Shown here: positions 45,086-57,068 of the stretch, one piece after another
Position numbering within the stretch: the stretch's first letter is position 1
Layout of the letters: each line of letters opens with the position of its first letter
Assembly: GCF_000182925.2 (NCBI RefSeq)
Contig: NC_026501.1
Location: forward strand, 7,667,917-7,731,916
DNA: 64,000 nt
Direction of reading: 5' to 3'
From: Neurospora crassa OR74A
Taxonomy: Eukaryota > Ascomycota > Sordariomycetes > Sordariales > Sordariaceae
The notes under the pieces: generated by a model
Databases searched by the model: none
What the model saw: only the letters and a program-made list of their open reading frames with translations
Told to the model about the DNA's origin: nothing
Position numbers and translations under genes: made by a program

Positions 45086-47895
45086 TCTGCTGCACGGGCG
45101 CTCCTGCAGTGGGCTAATTTGCATTACCTAGCATCCGTCCTTAATATGGAAGGAACATATAGATCTTATAACATCCAATTACCGTCGTATCGCGCCTCCC
45201 CATTCTGGCACTCGTGGTGGAAGGGGTAAGGGTGCGATGGGGACGTGCTAGGACGTGGATTTTCACATTTAACGAAGGAACCCACAACCCCACACCATCG
45301 TTTCTTGCCTTGTTGGAAAGTACGTAGAGCCCAGGTAGTGTATGTATTAAGCCGGGTCGGTGTCTCGCAGCGTCCCAAGCGTCGTCCCAAGCGTCCTCAA
45401 CACCGTGGCCCATTTCGGAAGCCCTCAAGTTTTCCATCTCCCGTTCCACATCGCCAACTTACCACAGGCACGCACTTGCTGGGCCATTTATCCTAGCCCG
45501 CCGGCGCCAGGCCACCGACCAACAACGCCCCGGACAAGCCCCGTCCCCCAACTCCCAACCACTCGACCAAAGTGATAGCCTGCGAGGCTAGCCGGCATCC
45601 TCCAAGACCTGAGCTACCGCACTTCTCATCGAAGGCTTTTCCTTACCTCGTGTGGTCTTCACGGTGCCGTCGTCGGTTGGCGTCCAAGATCCCCCATCAT
45701 GTTCCATGCTGTCTCCCAACGACCTTGATTACTTCGCCCCCCCGCCCATTGGCCTATGAGATGCCCGTATAGTCGACAGGAGAAAGCTCCGAGAGCGTGC
45801 CAGCGCATTGGCCCCAACCGACCATCCGCTCCAGCTACTGTATGTACACCAGTGCCGGATGTACACTCGCCATCCCGCAGCAAGGTCAATGAGTGCTTTG
45901 GACAGATTCTGAGCAAACAAAGAGTCTTGTTCTCCTCAAGCTTTGCTTCGCGGCGCGCCGGGTTAGAAGATAGGCGAGCAGCGACAAAGCTACCCGAACA
46001 CCATTGCGCTGTTGGCTGTTTCATTTTGCTGTCCGTTGTTCAACCTAGGGGGGCCCTTCTTCGCTGCTGGCTACATCATCATACACCAACCTAAGAGGCC
46101 TTGGCATGGCGTGGTTGCCGGTGTGAAGCTTGACTTTTTCAAGTTAACGGTCAGTAGAGAAGAGGTGATCATCATAGGGTCCGCCAACGCTGCGAACCAT
46201 ACTTCTAGGCCAACACTTCAAAAAGGGCAGAGGTCCACGCCTCCGCGGGAGTTCCGCTCGGTTTCGGATTTCGAGCCACCCTACCGTGGCTACGTACCAC
46301 GACACGATACAAATTCTGACGCCCGTCAACGCTACGCTGCCGCTTGCTGGCTTGCGCTAGAAAGAAAGCTAGAAAAACGAGAGCCCCCTGTCAGACCTGC
46401 ACAGGATCGTTGCGACATCGAAGTCGAGGACGCGGCCAACAACGGTCCCAGCAAGCGCCTCTTTTCCCCTGTCTGCATGTTGCTCATTTCTTTTTCTTGG
46501 TCCCAGAGCCGTTGGTTCCCTACTTTAGCTGGCACGCCCGACAAACCCTAAAGACCCAGGAGACGCCGTGGGCCCTAACGGCGTGTTTGAGGTGCTGAGC
46601 GTGTACATATGTTACAGTCAGTTACGGTTCAGTCGCGTACGGTCTGTCACGGTACCGCGCATGTACTGTGGCCCACGTCGGTACCTCTACATACATACCC
46701 ATTGCATGCATTAAGTACACCTCAACCGCCGATTCTGCACCCAACGCAAAACGCAGGGCAGCCCATCAAGCGACACAAGCACCTCAATCAAATCACCACT
46801 ACATACAGTCCAGAATTACTTCGATCCGACCTGGAGATCTCAAATTGCCCATTCAAAACTCTGCCAGTCCGTTGGCTCACCTGCATCATTGAACTACCTC
46901 TACCTCATCATACGTACCTCGGCCGTCATCTTTGCTCTGTCGCCGACCGCTATCTAGCACGTTCCCCCTTCTCTTCTTTTTTTTTCTTTTTGCGCTCCCT
47001 TTTCTCGACACTTCCGGCGGCTTCATCTCTCTTTTCGTCTCAGTAATCAGCACCCCAGGACAAGTAAGTGTGCTTTTCCCCATCTGTCGTTCCCCAACCA
47101 GTCACTTTGTGTCGTCTCCTTGGCCCTCGCACGTGTCCGTCCCCTCCTGCCCTCCCAATCTCTCCATTGTTTTGTTTTTGTAACCCCTGACCCATTTTTT
47201 TCTCGTCTTTATCCGAGACCACTGCAGGCCCTCCCCCCTCTGTCCACCTACCCGGGTCTGGGGCCTGGGATCCCCGACCCTACCTTTCCCTGCTTTGCCC
47301 CTGCCATACATAACACAGCAGCGCTAGCCTGAGGATGGCCCAAGTGGCTCTTTTGCGACTATGTTACCTACCCATGGTTGAAGGCTTCCCAAGGATCCGT
47401 ATGTTTGGACCATGGTTTTCGGCGGCCAGCCTGCCTTCGTCCACTCGGGACCTACCTTGTCGACCCTACCGTCACATACCGCCCATTGGTTGGCAGGGTA
47501 CAAAGCAGGTGCAGTACTTAACTGCTCAGCTTTCGACTTCCATCTGTTGTCCAGCCATTCATAATTCCATCGGGACAGGTCAACTTGACATAGACCCCGG
47601 TTCCCTCTCAGCCCTGTCATCAGACCCGCTCGCTCCTCTGGTTGCGCTACCCTCTTCACTTTCCGGGTTGCTTCTTATAAGTCCCGGTCAAAGCCTTGTT
47701 TGTTGCGAGGCTCCTTTCTTGTCCTTCTCTACCCTTTCGTGTCCTACCTGTCCGTGTTCCCTCTCAAGGTCGAATTATTTGTATTCGTTGTCTAACCACT
47801 CATCAGCAGATATACAAACACCACATCTCCTCACCATTTCTCACCTTCAAGGGAACAACACTTCCTGACGGGTCATTGTGCCCTGTTACATAGAA

Positions 47896-47912
47896 GAGAG
47901 AGAGAGAGAGAG
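47896..47912. repeat. (GA)8 repeat in the lae1 leader
   Basis: GA dinucleotides 21 bases before the lae1 start; an in-frame TAG just before it (47891-47893) limits the coding region on the 5' side. Confidence 0.8.
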
Positions 47913-47932
47913 TACACTTTGGCTTGCCATAC

Positions 47933-49353
47933 ATGCCTGCCTCTCATACCTTGGGATCTTCAAACCAGGACAGTTATCCGTCTTACAGAGCAATGGAAGG
48001 TCATCATGGGCCCGGGTAGGATCTTTATTTCTTCTTACTTTCAGCCTGACTACAGCTATACCTGTTTTACATGAAAGCTAACATTGTTCCGTCACACATA
48101 GGGGACCCAATCTAGTCCCTGGGTATATGGAAAACGGACGCTTCTATGGGGAGTATAAGAAAGGGCAATACATGTTCCCTATCGATGAGGTGTGTTTTCC
48201 GTATTCAACCGCTGGTACGTCAATATCAATGGTGTTGACACCATACTGACACATTATGCAGCTGGAGAAAGATAGACTCGACATGTTTCATCATTTCTTT
48301 TTGCTCGCTCGCAACCAGCAACTCTTCTCAGCACCGTTCCCGAATCAGGAAAGTCCGCGGATCCTCGACCTGGGATGTGGAACCGGAATATGGGCAATTG
48401 ATATGCAAGAGTAAGTAAATGATTATAATGAGACTACATTGACTATGGATATTCTAACTTATAGCGTCTCACAGTAAATATCCAGTGCTTGGTCAAGTCA
48501 CTGGTGCGGATCTTGCTCTTATCCAGCCAGAATTGTAGGTAACAACGGACTTTGCTTATTGAAAGACAAAAGAAAAAGAGGAGAAAGTGAGAAAAAAAAA
48601 AGCTAATTTTCCCTTATTTAGTATCCCGCGCAACCTCGTATTCAAGCCCATGGATATTGAAGAGCCGTGGCTGGAACTGAGCGGATGTGCTTATGACCTC
48701 ATTCACCTACGTACACTGAATGGTAGCATCTCCGACTGGCCATTTGTGTATGACCAGATATACAGGTAAGTCTCAAAAGCATCTTCTACAGCTGGAGTTA
48801 CTCTTCTGACCATTTTACAGACACCTGAAGCCCCATTGCGGATTTGTCGAGCAGGTGGAAATCGATTGGGTACCACGCAGTGATGATAGGAGTCTGCCAC
48901 CGGATTCTCATTTCTTACGATGGGCCGAAGCGCTGGTGGAGGCAATGGATAGAGCTGGGCGCCCAATGAGACTGGACAGCCATCGCGTCCAGCAGCAAAT
49001 GAGACAGGCTGGCCTGGTGGATCTTCACGAGCAGGTTATCAAGGTTCCTATCAATGGATGGCCAGAGGATGCTCATGAACGCGAGATTGGGCGATGGTTT
49101 AATCTTGGTCTCACTCAAGGTCTAGAAGCTCTAACCTTGGCGCCCTTCACCCGGATTCTCGGTTATACCCCAGACGCTGCGAGGAACCTCATCAGCCACG
49201 TGAAGGAGGAAATTCGGTCGCGGAAAATACGCGCGTATTGTACACTGTGAGTACCAACGAGCCTGCAAGCGGCCGTTAGCGCAAGGCACAACTCCGTTAT
49301 TCACAATGGCTAACTCAAATAGGCACATTTTCACGGCGAGAAGACCAGCATGA
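47933..49353 (+). CDS. lae1: LaeA-family methyltransferase, regulator of secondary metabolism
   Basis: Putative SAM-dependent methyltransferase; LaeA joins the velvet proteins VeA/VelB in the nucleus and controls secondary metabolism and development. Seven exons: 47933-48015, 48102-48189, 48262-48410, 48475-48534, 48622-48765, 48821-49246 and 49323-49353, total 326 aa; every junction preserves the family's reading. The start [12 protein letters not shown] follows an in-frame stop; a second ATG (residue 21) is possible. Family features: [37 protein letters not shown], motif [16 protein letters not shown] (residues 91-105), then [19 protein letters not shown] and the LaeA-type [21 protein letters not shown]. 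Next come [18 protein letters not shown] and [19 protein letters not shown], and the C-terminus [10 protein letters not shown]. Intron donors 1 and 4 are GTAGGA/GTAGGT, less canonical than the rest. It stands alone: no biosynthetic cluster in the window. Confidence 0.94.
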
Positions 49354-49917
49354 AGCCACTTTGGTGGGTTCTGTCCGATACACTGTTATCTTTTTGCGCT
49401 TTATGCAATGGTACATACAATGGTTTCAACAGCAGCGGAGTTCGTGTCGACGGCGTTAAGGGAGGTCATTGTTGGGTTTCTCCTTTTTGGTACTGGCCAC
49501 TGTCCCTTCCTCACCCCATACACTTGTCAGATATCCCTTTAACACTATCAAAACTGAAGTCGAAATTGTATACACGGGTTTTCATTCCTCATCAACATAA
49601 GTCTCTTCAACTTATTTCAGACTGTCTTTCTCTCTGACCCCTACGACCGCCTTGTCGTTGACCCCCTGCCTATTGCTTTCAATAGTCTCATAAAGATTAG
49701 CAACCCTCATTCTCTATCGGTTTTTTTCGTGGTTGCAGCTTGTCTGCCTTCAGAACGGGATAGTATTTTCCGTCTGTCCCAGCATAGTGTTTAAAGGGTC
49801 ACTCAAGCAACGCTCACAGTTCTCGAACGATGCACCGGAGTAACCTGTGTAGGGTTTCACAACATCTTAACGCGGACTGTGGTTTTTCTTCCAAGGCAGT
49901 TTCATCTTTCTTCAATT

Positions 49918-49968
49918 GTTCTGTGAGTGTTTGAGGCTTCGATTTGGACAGTGGTTGACTCACAGAAC
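49918..49968. repeat. Perfect 11-bp inverted repeat
   Basis: GTTCTGTGAGT at 49918-49928 and its exact complement at 49958-49968, with a 29-base loop. About 570 bases past the lae1 stop. Near the number expected by chance in 64 kb. Confidence 0.7.
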
Positions 49969-51298
49969 CACAACCGAAGACGGCCGACACAGATTCCATC
50001 AGATCAATAACTTTGGATACTTCAAGCTTGATCTTTTTACCGTGACTATCTTAGTGAGACCGGCATGGACTAGTCTTTCGGATCAGTTTATGGAATTGAA
50101 TGGACACATATTCACCTGTTGAGTAGCCCAGCCGCCCACTGACCACCCGGCCATCCGGAATCATCCAACCGGCAGCCGGCCTGGGCAGAATACGACGACG
50201 CAATACAACATAGCCCGGGACCGGCACCCTGTACCGGCGCTGCCGAATGACCGGGATTTCCGTCTGTACTACACGACATTAAAACCTTACCCTGTTCGAC
50301 TGCTTCCGCGTCTCTTTCATACGCCTGAATCTAGCGATCATGGGACTTAGCCAGCATGTACGCCGTATGCCTACTGTGGGCTGAACCAAAAATTGACCGT
50401 AACAGGAATGCTTCTGGGCTGTGCTTGTACCGGTGCTCCTATGTTCCTGTCATTTTCACGCTATCTAAGACGATCCATCTATATCCGTAACTTCACTCGC
50501 TATCACTCACTCCCTAAACCAGACAAGCTCCAATCAACACGCAGCTTCCATCTCCAAGACGAAGAGAGATCTGCAGGATTCGGACGGAATGTTGCTTCCC
50601 TGTGTCTCGACGGTAAGGCTAACTTTGAAACGACCCAAGCATCCCAGCCTAAGAAGTGTCGAGGTTACGGACAAGGGTTACCTTAACTCTACACTACTAG
50701 TCTCATCCGACCTCGGACTACTTACGGCCGAGAGTCATGTCAACCAGGGGATAGTAATATCGGACTTTGAACTTGTAAGTCTTCTATTGGGTGTAGGTCA
50801 ACTAGTTAAGTTGCCAGGCTCGAGCCACGTTCCCTACCAGGCCCCCCTTACCCCCGGCGGGCACTAGTTAAGTGAGTTTCACTCTTCTAGAAGTACTAGC
50901 CACTCCCGCAACCCGGCGAGGTGGACGATCAGATGGAAGCCACATGAAGGAGCACGTCTGCCTTACTGTACCTTTTTTTCCCCCCAAGCCAATAGTTTGC
51001 ATGTACACTAGGTAGCATTCTAAAGCCTTGAACATCAGCTACGTAACATAGCCTTGACCAACAGCTAACGGGAGCCTTGAACAAGGAGAGAAATTGTGTG
51101 AACTCGGAACTGAAAACTAACCTTGTCAGAAGCGTAGCTATCCTTCTTTGAGACTTCGGCATCGCCGAGCTTGGTTGGATTCTGGAGAGAGATTACATGG
51201 AAGCTAAACGAACTGAAACTTTGCAAGATGCCGAACTAGAAAGTACAGACACGTGTGTCGTCGTCGTGTCGAGGTTTGGGACTTGTGGCGGCTTTTTT

Positions 51299-51312
51299 GG
51301 GGGGGGGGGGGG
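51299..51312. repeat. G14 homopolymer
   Basis: Fourteen consecutive G; simple sequence, length may be unreliable. Confidence 0.8.
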
Positions 51313-54300
51313 CTTGCCACAAAGTGTTCGCCAACCGCATCAATCTCAGGAGACACCACACCGATCGAGCAACTCCACGGCTTGACTGCCGTCGCTTAGT
51401 TCCAACACTTCACAATGTGAATGCTTGAAAAATGGTGTTGTTGCAAAACTCACTCACTTTTGCTTTGCTGGCTTGCTGTTGATACAGTTGATGTTTGTAG
51501 TGTAATTAACTGTGTTGCTAGGTTTGGCACTACCTGCCTGACAAGGAAAACAAGAAAGAAAAAAAAGAATCCGTCAAAAAGAGAGCATGAAAGGTAGCAG
51601 TACCTTGCTTGCAAGTACTGGATGTGGACGGTATGGTAACCGTTCGGCGCACTTGTCTTCATACTTACCTAGGTAGGTAGCTAGGGTATGCCTGCTTGGA
51701 CTTGAACTTGTCCACTTGTAGCCCGGAACTCGGTACATAACTGAACATTCAATGGCGGTCACATCCGTCACCTCACCATCTTGAAACTTGCCTACATATA
51801 GACTACTGCAAGGAGTCCAGATGCGGTTTCGAAGTTTCCGTTCTTCTTGGCTTTGAACCCGACAGGGGGAAAGAGCGACTGTAATGGGTTGCCCACGGCA
51901 AGCAAACCCCCGGGATGTAATCAAGCAAGTAATACTGTAGTGCCATGAGTGGTGGGCAAGAGAAAGTCTGAAACATCGACAAAGGTTGTTTGTTCCCCGG
52001 CCGCCGGCCGAGTGTCGGTCGGCCCGTAGGTAAGGTAGTAGGTATTCGTGACTCCCCGCGGCTCAGCCGGATGAATGTATCCCGATGCTTACTGAATATA
52101 CATTCTCATATGAGGTAGCAAGTTCCAACTCCCGATCTGAACTTCAAGACTACCACCCAAGTAAACAGGTACTCGGAACCATCTTTGGGCACAATATGCT
52201 CCGTCGTCATCTCGCCTCGCCACCCTCCCTCTTCCACTGCTCTACATCAGCCACTTCGTGACCTTTTCAAGAACCACTATTAGCTCCATGAACACGTCGA
52301 TGTGTGATTCCTCGCGCATATAGGCAAACAAATGCAAGCACCTCACTTCTCTTCACCTCTTTCAAAACAACTTAGCTAACTGCTGGTCGCGGCCTAATCC
52401 ATAGGAGTTGTGACACGTCACGGAGTATGGATGGTATGGGAGCTGGAGAGACGATCATCACATATTCATCAAAGGGGCGGGGGGGAACTTGAACCGAACC
52501 GGGTCCGGGTCACCTCAACCGACGACATGGACAGCCCGGCTTGTAGCCTTCTCCTCCTCGTCAGTGACGTGAGACATTAAAAAAGAGACAGTAGGGAAGT
52601 ATTGGGGATTAGAACCGAAACCAGAACCGGGACAAGGAATAATAGTAAGTAGGACGAGGACAACACATCAAATTACTCGCAGCGGGAACGGTCGACAGAA
52701 CGGGTCAGAGGCAGCCCGGCCTAGCCCGGGTCCAGCCAGCTCCAGCCTGTCTGTTTGTCGTCTCATCAACCCACCAAAAAAAGGGAGTGAGGTGGTGGGA
52801 ACAAGCGAGCCACGTCGACGGACACGAGAGTTTCTGGAAAACAGCACAGGTCTGTAAAGGGCTGGTGCAAACGCTGCGGGGACAACATGGTACATGGAAA
52901 AAAAGAGTTTGTCACCCACCCAAGTGACCACCAAGGGCCGCACGAAACCGACTGGCTTTCCATCATACAATCACCAGGGGTGCATGTGAGGCAACCAAGC
53001 GGCCACCTAGCCACGTCGACAGTCTTGTTTCGAAAAAAAAAAAAAAAAAGAAAGGCCAAGGAAGTGAAAAGCAAGAAGCTCTTTTGTTTGGGTACGAGGG
53101 TGTTGTGTTGGGCAGCGGGCGTGATGAAAAACACTTGCATGGCAGAGTCGCGACGGTGATGTGATGAGGTCGACAATTAAGGCCAACAGAGTCAAAGAAA
53201 GAGGCGGTCAGGGGTAGGTAGGTAGGGTCGGAGACCATGGTCACCATGGTCTATTCTGGGAGAACATGGGGAAACCCAAGGCCGGCCACATCGACCGACC
53301 CGGGTCGACCGACCGGAGGTTTTGGCTCGATTTGAACTGGAATTAAACCAAGTGACTCTGATGAATGAACGAATGATTGAGCCATGAGAAAAATACAACA
53401 TGACCACATGTGTAGGTTGAAAAATCGGGTTCGGTTTTATCTGTTCTTTCTCATTCAACCTCCTTTTGTGACCTCTCCGTCTCTACTCTCTTTCTGCGCA
53501 TAATAGCGGCTAAATGTCTATGAAGCATATGTTATACAATCGACAGAAGGTAAAAAGAAAAATGAAACAGTGAGGGACCGAACCAAGCTCCTGGGACAAA
53601 TATACAATGGGAGAAATAGAATTGGTAGGGGATAGAGGGTTCCCAGCTGGAGGGAGATGGGCTGACGAAGAGACGAGATGAGCCAAACCGGAATCTCCCT
53701 GGGAATTCTGGCATGATGGTCTTGTTGCTTTCCTGCTTCTCTCTCTCCCCCTTCCTTTGCGAACGAACTCTCCAAACAAACCCAAATCCCGGGGGCTCAA
53801 AGATGCAACTTCTGCGCTACTTGAGTAGGATATCCGTTGCATTGCCGGGGTTAGTTTCCATAGGCGATCTCCGGTTATCCACAGCTCTTACACCCAACGT
53901 TTGGCTGCTGCGTGGTCACTTGCGTGAGTTTGGTGAGAGAGAGAGCGCCGGACCAGGGAAGAAAGGGGGAGGAGGCGGAGAGGGATGGGAACGGCAGAGA
54001 AAGAAGTCGGGCCAAAAATCTAAACGAGCAAGAAAAAAACAAGTGATCCCCGTTACGCCTTATGATTCTATTCCATGAAATCATTTCCCGTTCTCGTCTC
54101 TCTCTCTCTTCGCGCGGTATTCTGTCCCGTCCGTTCCCTCCCAAAACTGGATTTCCTTTTTTCCCACTACTCTTCTGACACACACGCACACGTTGCGCAC
54201 ACGCGCCCACACCTGCACACACAACCCCTTGCTGTCGGATATCAAGTAAGGCCTCTTTCCCATTGCTCGCGCGCGGGCCATTGGTGACTGAGGTTCGGCC

Positions 54301-54372
54301 CAACACTCTAGTCTCTTTGGTTGACGTTCATTAAGCGGTGGTAGTTAATGATCGAGGAAGATGGGAGTCCGT

Positions 54373-55108
54373 TTAGTGGGCGGCGGCGTGGGTCTCGCCG
54401 TGGTAGCCGATGAGCTTCATCCGGCCGATCATCTCGCCGATGGTGAAAAAGCCGAGGCACTCAGCGAGGAGAACACCAGCAGCGGCGACCTGTGTCCTTG
54501 AGATGTTGCGGACGTTCTGGAGGGAAGCACCGGCGTTGGAAAAGAAAGAGCCGGACTGGACGGACTTGACAAAGTTCTGGAAGTAGGCCTTGAAGGTAGA
54601 GACGGAGCTGTGATGAAGAGGCATGTCAACAACCCAAAGGTTTCCAAGCATGGGTAGACGGGGAGCACTGGAAGGAACATACGGAGGAGTCATGCTCTGG
54701 CCCCTGAAGACAATGCGGCCAAGCTCAGCAGCGACCTTGCTGTAGTAGATGACGAAGGGGGTCTGGCCTGTTGATAGGGGATAAGGAGGTCAGCGATTGA
54801 AGTGCCATTGGACGGTGTAACCCAGACGGGGTGACGCGGGAAGGGACGCGGGAGGAAACCGTACGCTCGGCGAAGGCAATCAGCTTGCCGGTGCGGCCAC
54901 CGACGCGGCCGAGGGTGCTCTGGAGGGTCTTGGCATATTTGGCGAGGACAGGGCCGGCGGCGGAGCTGACGCGGGAGAGACCCTCGGAAGCCTTAGCAGC
55001 AGTCTTCTTCGCGGCCTCGGTAGCCTTCTCGGAGGTGGTAGACTCGAAGCGGACCGCGCGGCGGCCGAAGGTGAGGGCCGAGCGCCGGGAAACAAGGGCG
55101 AATGACAT
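54373..55108 (-). CDS. atp20: F1Fo ATP synthase subunit g (Atp20)
   Basis: Small inner-membrane subunit of the Fo sector, needed for ATP synthase dimers and cristae shape. Three exons: 55108-54865, 54767-54683 and 54607-54373, total 187 aa. Introns 54864-54768 (GTACGG...CAG) and 54682-54608 (GTATGT...CAG) keep the frame. The first ~60 residues (MSFALVSRRSALTFGRRAVRF, then Ala/Lys-rich) form a mitochondrial presequence plus linker. The core PFVIYYSKVAAELGRIVF and MTPPSVSTFKAYFQNF is subunit-g-like. A single membrane span near the end, VAAAGVLLAECLGFFTIGEMIG, carries the GxxxG-like glycines, and the C-terminus is HGETHAAAH. The start is the first ATG of the presequence. A TTAGGG-type box lies 362 bases upstream. 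Confidence 0.93.
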
Positions 55109-55884
55109 GTTTGCGGATCGCGGATGGAGAAGACGACTGACGAATTGGTCGGTTTCTGGAAGGGGGGCCGGGCGGTCGGGGTCGCTGGCGGTGCGGGGGA
55201 GGAAGGGGCCGGAGAAAGGATGTGGTGATGTCGGAGGAGAAAGTGAAGCCTTTGCCTGTGCAGGGGAGTGGAGAGAGTGAGGCGCACGGAGTGTGGTCGG
55301 GGTTCCGGCTTGGTTCCGTGTGCTGCTTGTTGTAGAGGGATATTGCGCACCTGCACACAGAGCCAAGGGCGAGCGGGAATTGCGGGTCGGGAAAAATTGG
55401 ATGAAGCTCGGAAGATCTGCCAAGGCAAGTTTCGGTAAGCCAGGAAGGCCAAGATGCGCCCAGCTCGTCGGGTTAGGGTAAGGGTTATGCCAAGAAAGCT
55501 CGTCAGGGGCGGTGTTGCACAAACAGGGGAGCCCTAGGCGCCATGACTTCATGCCCTGGAGGATTGATTTCATCTCGTCTTTTTTTTCTTATCGATAAGA
55601 GGAACTGCAGTATCCGCATACAGGTATTCTACACTTACACTACGGTAGAGGTACTACAGTAGTAGTAGGTATGCCATCTCAACTTGCCGCCAACCGAAGG
55701 CTTGCATTGCAGAAAGGGGAATTAAAACGTTCCGGTTCACATGGACATCTCTCACTCAAATCACCATTGACGCGATGCACCATGTAGACTCAACTACAAT
55801 CCAAAAGTCAATTCGGCAATAACGCTAAACGCCAGACCCGTGAACCCTTTTCCTCTATACACATAATGAACGACCTCAAACCAA
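55109..55884. other. Intergenic between atp20 start and the L-arabinitol dehydrogenase stop
   Basis: No supported gene. Holds the atp20 promoter (minus), with a telo-box-like motif at 55470-55487. Confidence 0.55.
55470..55487 (-). promoter_or_regulatory. Telo-box-like element upstream of atp20
   Basis: GGGTTAGGGTAAGGGTTA on the plus strand, hence CCCTAA-type on the atp20 coding strand, 362 bases before its ATG. Resembles TTAGGG boxes bound by Tbf1-type factors; function inferred. Confidence 0.4.
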
Positions 55885-57068
55885 TTACTCCAGACTCTGG
55901 ATCTGCACCTTGATGGCACCCGTCTTGGGGTCTGACGCCGTCTCGAACGCCTTGAGCGCATCCTCCAACGGGAAACGGTGCGTCACCAGCCTGGTGAGGT
56001 CAACGAGGCCATTCTCGACCAGGCGAATGGCCCTGGGCCAAGTGTTGCAGTAACGGTACTGGAACTGCAGGTCGACCTCGCGCACACTGGCGCGCATGAA
56101 AGGAATCTGGATCTCGTTCTTGCCCACGCCGATGACGAACACCTTGCCGCCGAACTTGACGGCCCAGATAGCAGCCGCGATACTGCTCTCGACACCAGTA
56201 CACTCGAGAGCCACCGCGGGCTCGATTCCACCAAAGCTCTCGACGATCTTCTTGGCCGACTCCTCGGCCGACAGGCGCTCGACCTTGTGGGTGACGACCT
56301 CGGGGCAGATCTCCTTGGCGAACTTCAAGCGGCCTTCGTCAATGTCGGTAATGACAAGAGGGCAGGCACCAGCGGCCTTGGCGCAGAGCATGGTGATCAG
56401 ACCAATGGGGCCGGCACCACAGATGAGGACAGGGTCGCCCAGACGAACACCGGCTCTCTGAAGACCGGCCAGCGCCACGGAAAGGGGCTCGAGCATGGCA
56501 CCGTTCTCATAGGACATGTTACCGATTTTGTGGCACCACACGGCAGGGTGGTTAACGTAGCGGCGGAGAAGGCCGGGCACAGGGGGCGTAGAGAGGAAGT
56601 CAACGCGCTCGCATCCGTTGTAACGGCCAGTCAGGCAGGGCTCGCAGGCATTGCAGATGACTTGGGGCTCAATGGCAACCCTGTCGCCGACCTTGATGCT
56701 CTTGACGCTGGGATGGACAGCAATGACCTCGCCTGCCGACTCGTGGCCGAGGACATGATCGCATTCGACGATCATGGGGCCGATGCAACCATGCTTCCAG
56801 AAGTGGACGTCGGATCTACGGTGAAGAGACACGAGTTGTTAGCTGCTGTCGTCTCCTTTTCTCCACAACGTAATCAATTCACTGGCAGGGCGGGGACGGG
56901 TCTTTACCCGCAAATGCCTGTGCTTCGGACGGCAACAGTGACCTCGCCTTCCTTCAGCTCTTCGCCCTTTTGGACGCTCTCGAGAGAGGGAGAGGCCTCG
57001 CTGATCCACAGATCATGCTGAGGGTTGGTGAAAACGCCAATGTTGGTCTTGGAAGCGCTAGAAGCCAT
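55885..57068 (-). CDS. lad1: L-arabinitol 4-dehydrogenase
   Basis: NAD-dependent, zinc-containing medium-chain dehydrogenase oxidising L-arabinitol to L-xylulose in fungal L-arabinose catabolism. Two exons: 57068-56908 and 56815-55885, total 363 aa, the length known for Neurospora LAD; the intron 56907-56816 (GTAAAG...TAG) splits a glycine codon in GICG-SDVHFW. Catalytic zinc ligands: Cys53, His78 and Glu79 (GHESAGE). The structural-zinc cysteines appear in [20 protein letters not shown]. The Rossmann motif [21 protein letters not shown] is followed by [12 protein letters not shown], whose Asp-Ile pair is typical of NAD preference in LADs. Sorbitol/xylitol dehydrogenases are the nearest alternatives, but the N-terminal [21 protein letters not shown] and overall match favour LAD. 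Divergent from the GH35 gene. Confidence 0.94.

Larger units (their letters stand above)
44481..47932. other. Long upstream region and probable leader of lae1
   Basis: No supported gene in 3.45 kb. From about 46.6 kb the plus strand becomes pyrimidine-rich (TTTTTTTTCTTTTTGCG near 46980), as in fungal promoters and leaders, which suggests that lae1 transcription starts up to 1 kb or more before its ATG. Repeats: (CAGT)5 at 45065-45085 and (GA)8 at 47896-47912. Frames of 145-179 codons (46012, 46609, 47335) have no domain; some could be upstream ORFs in the leader. Confidence 0.5.
49354..54372. other. Long region without a supported gene, lae1 to atp20
   Basis: Five kilobases between two stop codons (lae1 plus, atp20 minus). 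I see an 11-bp perfect inverted repeat (49918-49928 / 49958-49968), a G14 run (51299-51312), a TA-step-rich segment at about 50.68-50.92 kb that might be an old RIP-affected fragment, a CGACCCGGGTCG palindrome at 53296-53307, and alternating CA/CACG sequence near 54178-54222. Frames up to about 145 codons (e.g. 52766-53176, 53875-54306) are low complexity and unsupported. A small spliced gene or ncRNA could be hidden here. Confidence 0.5.

Noticed and set aside
46012-46551. 179-codon frame in the lae1 upstream region
   Set aside because: No domain or homology cue; neighbouring frames equally long on both strands.
47335-47868. 177-codon frame just before lae1
   Set aside because: Ser/Pro/Cys-rich, pyrimidine-rich leader sequence; could at most be an upstream ORF.
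47933-49353. A secondary-metabolite cluster around lae1
   Set aside because: Neighbours within the window are a permease, a transposon relic and ATP synthase subunit g; no synthase, P450 or cluster regulator is visible.
52766-53176. 136-codon minus-strand frame with a phenylalanine run
   Set aside because: Low complexity from an A-rich tract; no start or splice context.
53296-53307. CGACCCGGGTCG palindrome as a regulatory site
   Set aside because: Short GC-rich palindrome far from any supported start codon; no reason to assign function.
55470-55487. TTAGGG-like sequence as a sign of a telomere or chromosome end
   Set aside because: Only about two and a half imperfect units, inside a gene-bearing region on both sides; read instead as a promoter box.
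55978-57021. 347-codon open frame on the plus strand over the L-arabinitol dehydrogenase
   Set aside because: Antisense shadow produced by GC3 codon bias of the real gene; no family signal and the sense protein is unmistakable.
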